Of a stretch of DNA of 64,000 bases, positions 35,527 through 44,450 are shown in pieces. The stretch's first letter is position 1; each line of letters starts with the position of its first letter. Location of the stretch: contig CAQWMM010000001.1 in NCBI GenBank assembly GCA_948907985.1, positions 26,472 to 90,471 of the forward strand, in the 5' to 3' direction. The position numbers were made by a program, and so were the translations under genes. The DNA comes from an uncultured Bacillota bacterium (GTDB taxonomy: Bacteria > Bacillota > Dehalobacteriia > UBA4068 > UBA4997). The notes beneath the pieces are model-generated. The model was not told the DNA's origin. It made no database searches and saw nothing but the letters and a program-made list of their open reading frames with translations.

Positions 35527-37221
35527 ATGAAAGTTGTTATTGTGGGCGGCGTGGCCGGCGGCGCCAGCGCGGCGGCCAGACTGCGCCGGTTGGATGAAAA
35601 CGCCCAGATCGTTATGCTGGAGAGAACCGGCTATGTTTCTTATGCAAATTGCGGTTTGCCCTATTATATCGGCGGCGTAATTAAAAATCAGAGCAGCCTG
35701 ACGCTGCAAACGCCGGCCAGTTTTGCGGCGCGCTTTAATGTGGACGCTCGGGTGCGTCAGGAAGTAATTGCGATTGACCGAGCCGCCAAACAGGTGGTGG
35801 TGCGTGATTTAGAATCTGGTCGGGAATATCCGGAGAGCTACGATAAGTTGGTTTTAGCTCCTGGCGCTAAACCTCTGCGCCCGGAGCTGCCGGGCATTGA
35901 CAGCCCTAAAATTTATACCCTGCGCACAGTGGAGGACACTTTGCGCCTGCGCGAGGCTGCGCTTGCAAACGGTGTGCAAAGGGCGGCGGTTATTGGCGGC
36001 GGTTTTGTAGGTGTGGAGATAGCGGAAAATCTGCGGGAGTTGGGCCTGTCCGTTTGCCTGATTCAGCGGGAGGAGCATATTTTAGCGCCTCTGGACGGGG
36101 ATATGGCCAGCTTTCTGCATCACCATTTGCGGGAAAATGGCATAGAGTTGCTGCTTAATCAGACGGTTACCGGTTTTGCGGACGACAAGGGAGGTATTGA
36201 CGTTTTGCTGGCCGACGGGCAAAAGGTTAGCGCGGATTTGGTGGTGCTGGCGGCTGGCTCGTCGCCGGAAAGCGATTTGGCGGAACAAGCCGGCCTAAAG
36301 CTGGGGCCGCGGGGCAGTATCGCGGTCGACGAGCATATGTTAACCTCTGACGCTGATATTTACGCGGTGGGCGATGCAGTTGCGGTTAATAATTCGGTAA
36401 CCGGTCAAAAGGCGGTGGTGGCGCTGGCCGGGCCGGCTAACAAGCAGGGGCGCGTCGCCGCCGATAATATTGCCGGGCTGGATAGCCGCTATAACGGTTC
36501 CCCGGCGACGGCGGTGTTGAAAGTTTTTGATATGACCGCGGCGTTTTGCGGTTTGAATGAACGGGCGGCCAAGGCGGCGGGAATAGATTATGAAAAGATT
36601 ATTCTGGCGCCGGCCTCGCATGCCACATATTATCCCGGCGGTAATCTGCTGACGATTAAACTGCTTTTTGCCAGAACTACGGAAAAGATTATTGGGGCGC
36701 AGGTTGTGGGCTTTGACGGGGTGGACAAACGTTTGGACGTAATAACTACCGCTATGCAGGCCGGACTGACCGTGCGGGCGCTGAAAGAGCTTGATTTGGC
36801 CTATGCGCCGCCGTATTCTTCGGCCAAAGATCCCGTTAATATGGCCGGTTTTATTGCGGAAAATATTATTACCGGCAAATTGCGCCAGTGCTTTTATGAG
36901 GATTTGGCGGCTCTGCCCCGGGACGGCAGCGTTACTTTGCTGGACGTGCGGACGGCGGCGGAATATGCGCAGGGGCACGCCGCGGGCTTTGAGCTGAATA
37001 TCCCGGTTGACGAGCTGCGCCCACGCCTTGGCGAGCTGGATAAAAGCAAACCGGTTTATGTGATGTGCCGAACCGGGCTGCGCAGTTATATAGCCAGCCG
37101 GATGCTTAGCCAGGCGGGCTTTGAGTGCTATAATTTTGCCGGCGGTTATTTTTATTATGCCAGCGTGCATGGTGATTTTGCGGGCAGCCAAGCGCCCACC
37201 GAGTGCGGGCGGCCGCTTTAA
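35527..37221 (+). CDS. CoA-disulfide reductase with C-terminal rhodanese domain
   Basis: 564 residues, matching the CoADR-rhodanese (NADH-dependent persulfide/polysulfide reductase, Npsr) type of about 565. N-terminal FAD motif GGVAGGASAAARLRR; redox Cys42 in SYANCGLPYYIGG; NAD motif GGGFVGVEIAENL; dimerisation domain; rhodanese domain (about 455-560) with active Cys in VMCRTGLRSYIASRM. It reduces CoA disulfide, CoA persulfide or polysulfide, so it acts in thiol redox balance or sulfur use in anaerobes. AAGGAGGTG is 8 bases before the ATG. Confidence 0.9.
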   Translation: MKVVIVGGVAGGASAAARLRRLDENAQIVMLERTGYVSYANCGLPYYIGGVIKNQSSLTLQTPASFAARFNVDARVRQEVIAIDRAAKQVVVRDLESGREYPESYDKLVLAPGAKPLRPELPGIDSPKIYTLRTVEDTLRLREAALANGVQRAAVIGGGFVGVEIAENLRELGLSVCLIQREEHILAPLDGDMASFLHHHLRENGIELLLNQTVTGFADDKGGIDVLLADGQKVSADLVVLAAGSSPESDLAEQAGLKLGPRGSIAVDEHMLTSDADIYAVGDAVAVNNSVTGQKAVVALAGPANKQGRVAADNIAGLDSRYNGSPATAVLKVFDMTAAFCGLNERAAKAAGIDYEKIILAPASHATYYPGGNLLTIKLLFARTTEKIIGAQVVGFDGVDKRLDVITTAMQAGLTVRALKELDLAYAPPYSSAKDPVNMAGFIAENIITGKLRQCFYEDLAALPRDGSVTLLDVRTAAEYAQGHAAGFELNIPVDELRPRLGELDKSKPVYVMCRTGLRSYIASRMLSQAGFECYNFAGGYFYYASVHGDFAGSQAPTECGRPL

Positions 37222-37245
37222 GATAGTACCAATTTTATATTATAT

Positions 37246-37277
37246 AAGGAACAGCTGTTTATGGCCGTTCCTTTTTC
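37246..37277 (+). terminator. terminator
   Basis: AAGGAAC (37246-37252) and GTTCCTT (37267-37273), then TTTC. It ends the CoA-disulfide reductase transcript. Confidence 0.8.
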
Positions 37278-37447
37278 TTTTTGACGGCAGGATAGGGGAT
37301 TTGTATATCAGTTCTTTCCAGTAGATAATCAATACTTGTTTCGTAGAAATCGGCTAACTTGATTAAAACATTGGTTGATATATTATTTCTGCTTAAAATC
37401 CTGAATAAATATGAATGGTTATTTTCGATTTGGTTTTCTTTTGATAG
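37259..37447 (-). pseudogene. C-terminal fragment of an XRE-family regulator
   Basis: The minus strand is open from 37447 to a TAA at 37259 and reads LSKENQIENN, then NNISTNVLIKLADFYETS and IDYLLERTD, the last part of a Cro/CI-type regulator. The N-terminal recognition helices and a start codon are absent: a stop codon lies just upstream in frame. It overlaps the end of the DUF3788 gene by 29 bases, so that gene probably inserted into or replaced the start of the regulator. Confidence 0.6.
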
Positions 37448-37832
37448 CTAACAATTTCATATAGTCGTCAAATTCAGTTGTATTAGTGGGTTCAAACATT
37501 ACCCATTTCCCGTCATGATAGGTTTGGGCTTCATCATATTGCCTGCAAACATTATTGGTAAGAGTATCTCTTATAGCTTCAAATTTTGCTCTTTCAGCTT
37601 TGCCAAAAATAATCATAAAACCGATACAGTTATTTTTGGCGTATAAACTACATAAGGTTTTTCCGCCTCTGCGGTACTTATATTCGTAAGTCCAATTCTT
37701 ACCGCCAGTATTCCATAACTGTTCCATATCGTATTTTTCATCAATAGTCGAACATAACGCTTGCCAAACTTCATACAAGGATTGTCCGAGTAATTCGGTC
37801 ATAATTGATTTAGACGGTATAATTTCCAGCAT
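37419..37832 (-). CDS. DUF3788 family protein
   Basis: 137 residues from ATG 37832 (GAGGAAAT six bases upstream; an in-frame TTG at 37847 overlaps it). Sequence pattern of DUF3788: YEYKYRRGGKTLCSLY, MIIFGKAERAKFEAIRD, and DGKWVMFEP. Members are small cytosolic proteins of unknown function, frequent in gut Bacillota and often horizontally acquired. AT-richer than its neighbours, and it overlaps a truncated regulator, both signs of transfer. Confidence 0.7.
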   Translation of the reverse strand: MLEIIPSKSIMTELLGQSLYEVWQALCSTIDEKYDMEQLWNTGGKNWTYEYKYRRGGKTLCSLYAKNNCIGFMIIFGKAERAKFEAIRDTLTNNVCRQYDEAQTYHDGKWVMFEPTNTTEFDDYMKLLAIKRKPNRK

Positions 37833-37920
37833 AATATTTCCTCGCAAATTGCAATTTTTTTTCTGTTTCTATTAAGAGTATATCACAAGATCAAACAAAA
37901 TGCAATCTGAAGAGCGTCTT

Positions 37921-38871
37921 TTAGAGGTTCGGCCTTGTATTATAAGCATCGTTTGGTTTTTGCTGGCGCTGGTTATACAAAAACATCAAAACCGCTACGC
38001 CGATAATAATGCTATACCCTAACCAACTTAGAATATCCGGTATTTGGCCGAACATAACAAAGCCCAGAAGGGCGGCGAAAATCACTGTTGTATATTCATA
38101 AGCGGAGATCTCCCGCGATGGCGCTTTGGCATAGCCGTTAGTTAGGCAGAACTGGGCTCCTGTGGCAGCCAAACCGGCGCCTAATAAATATAAAAGCTGT
38201 TGGTTGGTCATGGGGCAGTAGTTGACAATCAACTGGGGCAGCATAAACAGGCAGGAAATAAACGAAAAAGAAAACACCACTACTGAGCTGTTGACGCCTC
38301 TTTGGGTGAGCCAGCGCACTGTTGTGTAGGCCGCGCCGGTGGCGATGCCGCCCAGCAGACCAATCATGGCCGGGCCGGAGGTTAAGGTTGCCGCGCCGGG
38401 GCGGATAATGCACAGCGCACCCAGAAAGGCAATAGCTACGGAGCCTATTTGCAGGCGGCTTAACCTTTCGCTTAGAAACAGCCAGGAAAGCAGCAGGGTT
38501 GCAAATGGCGAAAGCCGGCTTAATATTGTGGCGTCGGCCAGCAGCATATGATCGACGGCGTAAAAGTTGGCGGTCATGCCGATGGTACCGAGCACAGCCC
38601 GCAGCAGCAGGCCCGGCGCATTGCGCAGAGAGCTTGCCGGGGCCGGGCGTTCTTTCAACATAACCAATGCGGCCAGAGGTACGGATATAATATTGCGGAA
38701 GAAACACTTTTGTGCTACCGGCAGATTGCCGGCCTGTCTGGCCAGCGCGTTCATCAGGGCAAAGAAAAATGCCGAGCCGATAATGGCAAGCACGGCCTGG
38801 GTTTTTGGGCCGATGTTGATTTTGGGTTGCAGAATTTGATTCGCACCTTGATTTATCCGGATCGTTGTCAT
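37921..38871 (-). CDS. EamA/DMT-family transporter
   Basis: 316 residues from ATG 38871 (AGGTGGAG about 7 bases upstream). Ten hydrophobic segments in two EamA repeats; FFALMNALARQAGNLP begins the first. DMT proteins export amino acids or other metabolites. It is divergent from a LysR regulator with a 119-base gap, a classic arrangement in which the regulator controls the transporter. Confidence 0.85.
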   Translation of the reverse strand: MTTIRINQGANQILQPKINIGPKTQAVLAIIGSAFFFALMNALARQAGNLPVAQKCFFRNIISVPLAALVMLKERPAPASSLRNAPGLLLRAVLGTIGMTANFYAVDHMLLADATILSRLSPFATLLLSWLFLSERLSRLQIGSVAIAFLGALCIIRPGAATLTSGPAMIGLLGGIATGAAYTTVRWLTQRGVNSSVVVFSFSFISCLFMLPQLIVNYCPMTNQQLLYLLGAGLAATGAQFCLTNGYAKAPSREISAYEYTTVIFAALLGFVMFGQIPDILSWLGYSIIIGVAVLMFLYNQRQQKPNDAYNTRPNL

Positions 38872-38922
38872 AATAATCTCCACCTTTCTGGTTTTTTTTG
38901 TTGAGAAAATTATAACACGCTA

Positions 38923-38950
38923 TTGACTATTTGTAAAATATATATATAAT
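38923..38950 (+). promoter_or_regulatory. promoter of the LysR gene
   Basis: TTGACT (38923-38928), 16 bases, TATAAT (38945-38950). The surrounding divergent gap is very AT-rich and is the likely LysR binding region. Confidence 0.65.
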
Positions 38951-38990
38951 ATTATAATGATAAGTTTTGCAAATATAAGGAGGCGATAGT

Positions 38991-39950
38991 ATGGATAACG
39001 ACGCTTTAATGATGGGGCTGGAGTTTCGGGATATTGAATATGTCAACAAGATTATCGAGTGCGGCGGGTTTTCTAAAGCCGCCGAGGCGCTGCATATTAC
39101 CCAACCGGCGCTGAGCATTTATATAAAGAGTTTGGAGCAGCGTTTGGGGCTGGTTTTGTTTAGCCGGGCGGGCAAAAAAGTTTTCCCGACTTATGCCGGG
39201 AAATGTTTGGCCGAAAAGGGCGGCGAACTGCTTTTTCAACGCACAAACTTGCAACAGCAGCTTGACGATATAAAAAACCAAAGGGAGGGGCTGCTACGGA
39301 TTGGTTTCAGCTCGATGCGCGGCGTTTCTTTTTTGCCGGTTATGCTACAAAATTTTAAGCAGCGCTATCCGGATATCGAAATTCAGTTTCAGGAGCAGTG
39401 GATTCAGAATTTGGAAAAAATGCTGCTGAATAATGAACTGGACGTGGCGTTTTTTGATTTGGTGGATAAACACGAAAAGCTGGTTTATGAACATATTTTT
39501 CTGGATACGGTTGTCGTTTATATGTCAGAACAGATGGCGGCTGCTTGCACGATAAAAAAGCGCAGCGAATATCCTTATCCCTGGATAGATATTAAGGATC
39601 TTGCTGATTATCCGTTTATCCGTAATTTTCCGGAGCAAAATACCGAGCGTATTGTGCGACAGGTGTTTAAGGATTATGCAATGGCGCCGCCGGTTGCTAT
39701 GCAGGTGCGCAATCAAATAACCTCGGTAAGCCTGGCGGCGTATGGGTATGGCGTATACATTGCCCCCAATTTTTTTATTTATAATATGGCGCAGCCCATG
39801 CACCCGGCGATGTTCTCCTTTGGCGAAACGCCCACGCAATATGGCATTGATTTTGTGGCTGCTACGGTGCGGGGAGGTTATGTGCCTAAAGCCGCGCAAA
39901 ACTTTATCCGGTTGGCCAAAGAAATATATGGCTATGAACTGCTGCATTGA
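38991..39950 (+). CDS. LysR-family transcriptional regulator
   Basis: 319 residues. N-terminal winged HTH with the family signature GGFSKAAEALHITQPALS and the linker helix, then a periplasmic-binding-like effector domain (from about 100; LLRIGFSSMRGVSFLP). AAGGAGG stands 8 bases before the ATG. It probably controls the divergent EamA transporter. The frame directly past its stop encodes the tail of an unrelated gene. Confidence 0.9.
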   Translation: MDNDALMMGLEFRDIEYVNKIIECGGFSKAAEALHITQPALSIYIKSLEQRLGLVLFSRAGKKVFPTYAGKCLAEKGGELLFQRTNLQQQLDDIKNQREGLLRIGFSSMRGVSFLPVMLQNFKQRYPDIEIQFQEQWIQNLEKMLLNNELDVAFFDLVDKHEKLVYEHIFLDTVVVYMSEQMAAACTIKKRSEYPYPWIDIKDLADYPFIRNFPEQNTERIVRQVFKDYAMAPPVAMQVRNQITSVSLAAYGYGVYIAPNFFIYNMAQPMHPAMFSFGETPTQYGIDFVAATVRGGYVPKAAQNFIRLAKEIYGYELLH

Positions 39951-40127
39951 ACGAACTGGCAGGTGCAGTCTGCCAAATTTAAAGCCGGGGAAATATCTAA
40001 AGAGGAATATGACCGCTGGCGTTATTATTATCCGGAAAATGATACAAGCAGACAGTGGGCTAAAGTTCCCTCCGCAACATTAAGCGATATGCTGTTTGCA
40101 GATTGGAAAGATAAATCTGGTAAATAG
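39951..40127 (+). pseudogene. C-terminal remnant of a lost gene
   Basis: Directly after the LysR stop and in the same frame, 58 codons read sensibly: SAKFKAGEISKEEYDRW, then RYYYPENDTSRQWAKVP and FADWKDKSGK before TAG. There is no start codon or ribosome site. The composition is that of a real cytosolic protein, perhaps a mobile-element protein, but I do not recognise the family. With the sequence beside guaA it suggests a decayed insertion here. Confidence 0.5.
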
Positions 40128-40143
40128 TGTTGCTGTAAATACA

Positions 40144-40199
40144 AAAAGGCTCTGCCAACCAACTGTACCTTTTGATACAGAAAGTTGACAGAGCCTTTT
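40144..40199. terminator. terminator between LysR region and guaA
   Basis: AAAAGGCTCTG (40144-40154) and CAGAGCCTTTT (40189-40199) form an 11-bp stem extended by CAAC/GTTG. It works on either strand. Bases 40200-40365 show no gene. Confidence 0.8.
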
Positions 40200-40365
40200 A
40201 TAAGATTTGGATAGTTAGCTTTGACCTGCAAGCCGTCGGCTACTCGGAACAAAATAAAACAATTTCGTTTAAGCAGCTGCTATCATTTTGCTATCAATTC
40301 ACCTTTTTGAAATTCAGAACCCCAGTGTTTATGCGGCTTCCAGCCTGCCCATAGCCACTTTTCCC

Positions 40366-41907
40366 TCATTCCCACTCAATTGTGGCCGGGGGCTTGGAGG
40401 TAATATCGTAGACTATGCGGTTGATGTGGCCGACCTCGTTGACGATGCGGACGGAAACGCGATCCAGCACGTCGTAGGGGATGCGTGCCCAGTCGGCGGT
40501 CATAAAGTCGGTGGTGGTTACGGAGCGCAGGGCGAGGGTGTAGTCGTAGGTGCGGCCGTCGCCTTGCACGCCGACGGAGCGCATATTAGTCAGCACTGCG
40601 AAATACTGGTTCATGGTATCCTCCAGATTGGCTTTGGCAATCTCGTCGCGGAAGATGAAGTCGGCCTCGCGCAGAATGGCTAGTTTGTCTTCGGTAATTT
40701 CGCCAATGATGCGAATTGCCAGACCGGGACCTGGGAAAGGCTGGCGTTTTACCAGATAATCAGGCAGATCGAGTTCGCGGCCAAGCTGGCGTACCTCGTC
40801 TTTGAAGAGCTGGCGCAGCGGCTCGATAATTTCTTTGAAATCGACATAATCGGGCAGGCCGCCCACGTTGTGGTGGCTTTTGATGACGGCGGCGTCGCCC
40901 AGGCCGGATTCAATTACATCGGGGTAAATTGTGCCTTGCACCAGATAATCCACCTGGCCGATTTTCTTGCCCTCGGCCTCAAAAACGCGGATAAATTCCT
41001 CGCCAATGATTTTGCGCTTGGATTCGGGATCGCTGACGCCGGCTAAACGCTGCAAAAAGCGTGCGGAGGCGTCGACGCGCACAAAATTAATATCCCAGCG
41101 CGCAAAAGCGGCTTCCACTTCGTCGCCCTCATTTTTACGCAGCAGACCATGATCTACAAAAACGCAGGTTAGCTGCTTGCCGACAGCCTCGGCCAGCAGT
41201 GCGGCGGCTACGGAGCTGTCTACGCCGCCGGAGAGCGCCAGCAAAACCTGGCCTTGGCCAACCTTATTGCGGATAGCCTGAATGGAATTGTTTTTAAAAT
41301 CTTCCATTGTCCAGTCGCCCTGGGCATGGCAGACATTATACAGAAAGTTGCGCAGCATGGCCGAACCGTTCTCGGTATGATTGACCTCTGGGTGGAATTG
41401 TACGCCATAGAAACCGCGCTGTTCATCGGCAATGGCGGCGTTGGCGCACATAGCGGTGTGGGCGGGCATGGAAAAACCTGACGGAACTTCGGCCATATAA
41501 TCGTTGTGGCTCATCCATGAGATGCCCTCGGCGGGCAGCCCGGCAAAGAGCGGGCAGGAGGTGTCATAATATGTAGTTGCTTTGCCAAACTCGCGGGCAG
41601 TATCCGCCTCGGCGGGAACAACCTTGCCGCCCAGCGTTTTGGCCATTAGCTGGCACCCGTAGCAGATGCCCAGAACAGGTATGCCCAACTGAAAAATTTC
41701 CGGGTTGCATTGGGGAGAATCCGGTGCATAAACGCTGTTGGGGCCGCCGGTGAAAATTATGCCGATAGGGTTAAGCTGTTTAATTTCTTCGATTGTCGTT
41801 TTATATGATTTAACTTCGCAGTAAACATGATGTTCGCGGACGCGGCGAGCGATTAGCTGGTTGTATTGACCGCCGAAATCTAAAATCAGCACAAGTTGAT
41901 GTGTCAT
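40366..41907 (-). CDS. guaA: GMP synthase (glutamine-hydrolysing)
   Basis: 513 residues. N-terminal class I glutaminase with catalytic Cys in [11 protein letters not shown] and the His/Glu of [12 protein letters not shown]-pyrophosphatase domain with [11 protein letters not shown]-terminal dimerisation domain ending KPPATIEWE. It aminates XMP to GMP. It is 30 bases downstream of pyrG, so both amidotransferases are probably co-transcribed. AAGGAAGG precedes the ATG. The 3' end of guaA is a known integration site for mobile elements, and remnants lie just beyond it. Confidence 0.97.
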   Translation of the reverse strand: MTHQLVLILDFGGQYNQLIARRVREHHVYCEVKSYKTTIEEIKQLNPIGIIFTGGPNSVYAPDSPQCNPEIFQLGIPVLGICYGCQLMAKTLGGKVVPAEADTAREFGKATTYYDTSCPLFAGLPAEGISWMSHNDYMAEVPSGFSMPAHTAMCANAAIADEQRGFYGVQFHPEVNHTENGSAMLRNFLYNVCHAQGDWTMEDFKNNSIQAIRNKVGQGQVLLALSGGVDSSVAAALLAEAVGKQLTCVFVDHGLLRKNEGDEVEAAFARWDINFVRVDASARFLQRLAGVSDPESKRKIIGEEFIRVFEAEGKKIGQVDYLVQGTIYPDVIESGLGDAAVIKSHHNVGGLPDYVDFKEIIEPLRQLFKDEVRQLGRELDLPDYLVKRQPFPGPGLAIRIIGEITEDKLAILREADFIFRDEIAKANLEDTMNQYFAVLTNMRSVGVQGDGRTYDYTLALRSVTTTDFMTADWARIPYDVLDRVSVRIVNEVGHINRIVYDITSKPPATIEWE

Positions 41908-41937
41908 GGCAAAAGAATCCTTCCTTATATAATATAT

Positions 41938-43548
41938 TTATTTTTGGCTGGCCGCCAAGCTGGCCTTGATAAATGAGGCAAACAGCGGATGCGGTTTGTT
42001 GGGGCGGCTGCGAAATTCCGGGTGGAACTGGCAGCCGATATACCAGGGGTGATTTTTTAGCTCCAGCATTTCCACCACACTTTTATCCGGGGCTTGTCCG
42101 CAGAGCGTCAGTCCGCCGGCTAGATAATCGTCAAGGTAGGCGTTGTTGACTTCATAGCGGTGGCGGTGGCGTTCACTAATCTGATCCTGACCGTAAATGG
42201 CATGGGCAAGACTGCCGGGCTGCAAGGCGCAGGGATAAAGCCCCAGGCGCAGAGTGCCGCCTAGATTGTGCTCCTCACGTTGGCCGGGCAGAAAATCAAT
42301 AACCGGATAAGGGGTGTTTTCGTCGAACTCGGTGGAGTTGGCCTTTTGCCAGCCCAAAACGTGGCGGGCAAATTCAATCAAGGCAATTTGCATGCCCAGA
42401 CAGATACCGAAATAGGGCTTACCATTTTCGCGCGCATATTGGGCGGCCAGAATTTTACCCTCCACGCCACGCTCGCCAAAGCCGCCCGGTACCAGAATAC
42501 CGTCGACGTCGCCCAAAAGCTGCTCAACGCTGGCGGCGGTAATGTTTTCGGAATCAATCCATTTAATATCAATATCGGCGCTGTTGGCAAATCCACCATG
42601 CTTTAGCGCCTCCACCACGCTTAAATAGGCGTCATGCAGGGCGACATATTTGCCCACCAGCGCAATGCGCACAGTGTGTTGCAGGTTACGGCTGGTTTCT
42701 ACCATGCGCTGCCAATCGGTCAAATCCGGTTCTGGCTGGCAGTTCAGACGCAGTTTTTCGGCCACGATGCGGCAGAGATTTTCCTGTTCCAGCGCTAGAG
42801 GTATGGCGTACAGGCTGTCCAAATCGCGATTTTCAATAACCTGCTCAACAGGGACGTTACAAAGCTGGGAGATCTTGCGGCGGGCGGAGTAGGGCAGTTC
42901 AACCTCGGTGCGGCAGACAATAATATCCGCCTGAATACCCTGGCTTAACAGCTCGCGGATGCTGTGCTGGGTGGGTTTGGTTTTGATCTCGCAGGATTTG
43001 GCGAGATAGGGCACCAGCGCCACATGTACATAAACGCAGTTCTCGCGGCCAACGTCGCTGCCAAACTGGCGGATGGCTTCGACAAAAGGCAGGGACTCAA
43101 TATCGCCAACGGTGCCGCCAACCTCGATGATTGCCACGTCGGCGTTGGCGGTTTCGACATTAAGGCGGATGTTTTCTTTGATTTTGTTGGTGATGTGCGG
43201 GATCATCTGCACGGTGCCGCCCTGATAGCTGCCGCTGCGTTCTTCTTTCAGCACGCTGTCAAAAACGCGGCCGGAGGTTACGTTGGAATATTTGTTCAGG
43301 CTTTCGTCAATAAAGCGCTCATAATGGCCCAAGTCCAGATCGGTTTCTGCACCGTCGTCGGTAACAAAAACTTCCCCGTGCTGATAAGGGCTCATTGTCC
43401 CGGGATCAATGTTAAGATAGGGGTCCAGCTTTTGCATGGTAACTTTAACCCCTCTGGCCTTTAACAAACGTCCCAGAGAGGCCGCGGTGATCCCCTTGCC
43501 CAGGCCAGAAACCACGCCGCCGGTTACGAAAACAAACTTTGTTGGCAT
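41938..43548 (-). CDS. pyrG: CTP synthase, canonical copy
   Basis: 536 residues. Synthetase domain with [30 protein letters not shown] and [11 protein letters not shown]; glutaminase domain with oxyanion PGGFGERG, catalytic Cys in [11 protein letters not shown] and FHPEF. It converts UTP to CTP with ATP and glutamine. All catalytic residues are intact, in contrast to the second pyrG-like gene at 59350. It leads the pyrG-guaA operon. Confidence 0.97.
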   Translation of the reverse strand: MPTKFVFVTGGVVSGLGKGITAASLGRLLKARGVKVTMQKLDPYLNIDPGTMSPYQHGEVFVTDDGAETDLDLGHYERFIDESLNKYSNVTSGRVFDSVLKEERSGSYQGGTVQMIPHITNKIKENIRLNVETANADVAIIEVGGTVGDIESLPFVEAIRQFGSDVGRENCVYVHVALVPYLAKSCEIKTKPTQHSIRELLSQGIQADIIVCRTEVELPYSARRKISQLCNVPVEQVIENRDLDSLYAIPLALEQENLCRIVAEKLRLNCQPEPDLTDWQRMVETSRNLQHTVRIALVGKYVALHDAYLSVVEALKHGGFANSADIDIKWIDSENITAASVEQLLGDVDGILVPGGFGERGVEGKILAAQYARENGKPYFGICLGMQIALIEFARHVLGWQKANSTEFDENTPYPVIDFLPGQREEHNLGGTLRLGLYPCALQPGSLAHAIYGQDQISERHRHRYEVNNAYLDDYLAGGLTLCGQAPDKSVVEMLELKNHPWYIGCQFHPEFRSRPNKPHPLFASFIKASLAASQK

Positions 43549-43632
43549 ATCAGTTTACCTCCAAATAAGGAAATTTTCCGGGCAGTTTGGCGTTGGCTGA
43601 CAAATCCACCCTTAAAAGAACATACTATATTA

Positions 43633-43661
43633 ATTTTAGCCTTTTTTGCGCTAAATAGCAA
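43633..43661 (-). promoter_or_regulatory. pyrG promoter
   Basis: On the minus strand: TTGCTA (43656-43661), 17 bases, TAAAAT (43633-43638), about 85 bases before the pyrG start. The rest of 43549-43767 shows no gene. Confidence 0.6.
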
Positions 43662-43767
43662 GGGCTAACGGCTGTTTTTTTCTGAAAAATTTTCAGGTAG
43701 ATTTTTTTATTCACTTTTTGTGGAAATTTATGATAACAACAATAAATACAAATTCTGCCAAAAAAGC

Positions 43768-43796
43768 TTGACTGGAAGAGTGATTAGCATTAAAAT
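43768..43796 (+). promoter_or_regulatory. promoter of the small-peptide (toxin-like) gene
   Basis: TTGACT (43768-43773), 17 bases, TAAAAT (43791-43796). The expected transcript start is near 43804, where a perfect 9-bp hairpin (43804-43812 with 43822-43830) begins. Confidence 0.75.
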
Positions 43797-43868
43797 ATAA
43801 ATGGCTGTTCTCAGAGTGGACGAGAACAGCAGGTGCCATAAAATAACGGTAGGCGGTTGGCCGATGAT

Positions 43869-43890
43869 CCTCTTGCAAAGGAGGTGATAA
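43869..43890 (+). promoter_or_regulatory. self-masked ribosome-binding site
   Basis: CCTCTT (43869-43874) pairs with AAGGAGG (43879-43884 region) around a GCAA tetraloop. AAAGGAGGTGAT is a near-perfect complement of the 16S rRNA tail, so an extremely strong ribosome site is folded away in the full-length RNA. Confidence 0.6.
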
Positions 43891-43893
43891 GCC

Positions 43894-43986
43894 ATGCGAA
43901 TTACTTTGACTATAAACATAGGGAAGTTCGTTTTTTCCATTGTGTTTAGAAAAAAGAAAAGCAAAACCGCCACTGGGGTAAAGTAG
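43894..43986 (+). CDS. 30-residue basic amphipathic peptide, candidate type I toxin
   Basis: ATG 43894 to TAG 43984-43986 encodes a hydrophobic first half (MRITLTINIGKFVFSIVF) and a basic tail (RKKKSK). It has its own good promoter, a stable 5' hairpin, a very strong but masked ribosome site, and a terminator overlapping the last codons. A convergent RNA with a perfect promoter covers its 3' end. This is the architecture of type I toxin-antitoxin loci such as txpA/ratA or bsrG/SR4 of Bacillus. I do not recognise the peptide family. Alternatives are a small secreted or regulatory peptide, or a non-coding RNA with a chance frame. Confidence 0.5.
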   Translation: MRITLTINIGKFVFSIVFRKKKSKTATGVK

Positions 43987-44050
43987 CGGTTTTATTAAAT
44001 TTATAACTCTCTTTATCTCGGCTAGCCGCTTATCAGTGGCACCTTTCTTT
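43950..44050 (-). ncRNA. candidate antisense (antitoxin) RNA
   Basis: Predicted from the promoter at 44057-44085 to the T-rich end near 43950, about 100 bases. It would pair with the end of the small-peptide mRNA over roughly 45 bases. It contains the palindrome CGGCTAGCCG. Its 5' part repeats the AGGTGCCA of the peptide mRNA leader, so a read-through peptide mRNA could pair its own 5' and 3' ends there. Confidence 0.5.
43963..43996. terminator. terminator shared by the two convergent RNAs
   Basis: AAAACCGC (43963-43970) and GCGGTTTT (43986-43993). On the minus strand it is followed by GCTTTTCTTTTTT, a strong terminator; on the plus strand by ATT, a weaker one. Confidence 0.75.
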
Positions 44051-44056
44051 ATTTAT

Positions 44057-44085
44057 ATTATAATACGCGGGCGTGTTTTTGTCAA
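44057..44085 (-). promoter_or_regulatory. perfect consensus promoter of the antisense RNA
   Basis: On the minus strand: TTGACA (44080-44085), exactly 17 bases, TATAAT (44057-44062). No open reading frame follows it on that strand except the overlap with the peptide gene, so it drives a non-coding RNA. Confidence 0.8.
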
Positions 44086-44099
44086 GCAAAAATTCGGCA

Positions 44100-44450
44100 G
44101 AGGTTGGGCGTTTCTTTTTTTTCTTAAAAAAATAAAAAAAATTTCCATTTGACGCTTACTTTTTGGTTTGAGTTTTCGATATAATAAATGAGGGCAGTTG
44201 AGCGAAAGAACTTTGCCAACTGATTGAGCCGAACTTAATAGTCGGCGCCTTAACTTTAACGCTGGCTCGGCGCGCAAGCCGGCGTTGGGAAGAAAAGTGG
44301 CAGGGCTCGGACGCCCGGGTGCCTTTGGCTCGCAAAGGGTTGCATGATGCAGCGCTGATTGAGCCAATACGCAGGCATGACGCTTGCGTAGACAATTTTA
44401 TAAGCAGGGGAAACGGATGTCCCTGAAGTATTTTAAGGAGGAAATTTTTT
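44100..44450 (+). promoter_or_regulatory. long structured flagellin leader with CsrA-like site
   Basis: TTCGATAT (44175-44182) resembles a flagellar sigma-D -10, but the -35 match is poor. The leader contains hairpins AACGCTGGCT/AGCCGGCGTT (about 44259-44287) and CAGGG/CCCTG (44405-44425), whose loop holds ACGGAT. The ribosome site AAGGAGG (44435-44441) follows. A GGA in a loop plus a GGA in the ribosome site is the CsrA pattern of Bacillus hag. Confidence 0.45.

Noticed and set aside
44156..44182. Clear sigma-D flagellin promoter
   Set aside because: The -10 TTCGATAT is acceptable, but the -35 position reads TTAC instead of TAAA, so it is mentioned only as weak.
44190..44400. Cyclic-di-GMP riboswitch in the flagellin leader
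   Set aside because: A GCAAAGG stretch is present, but the paired stems and the tetraloop-receptor order of the known classes are not.
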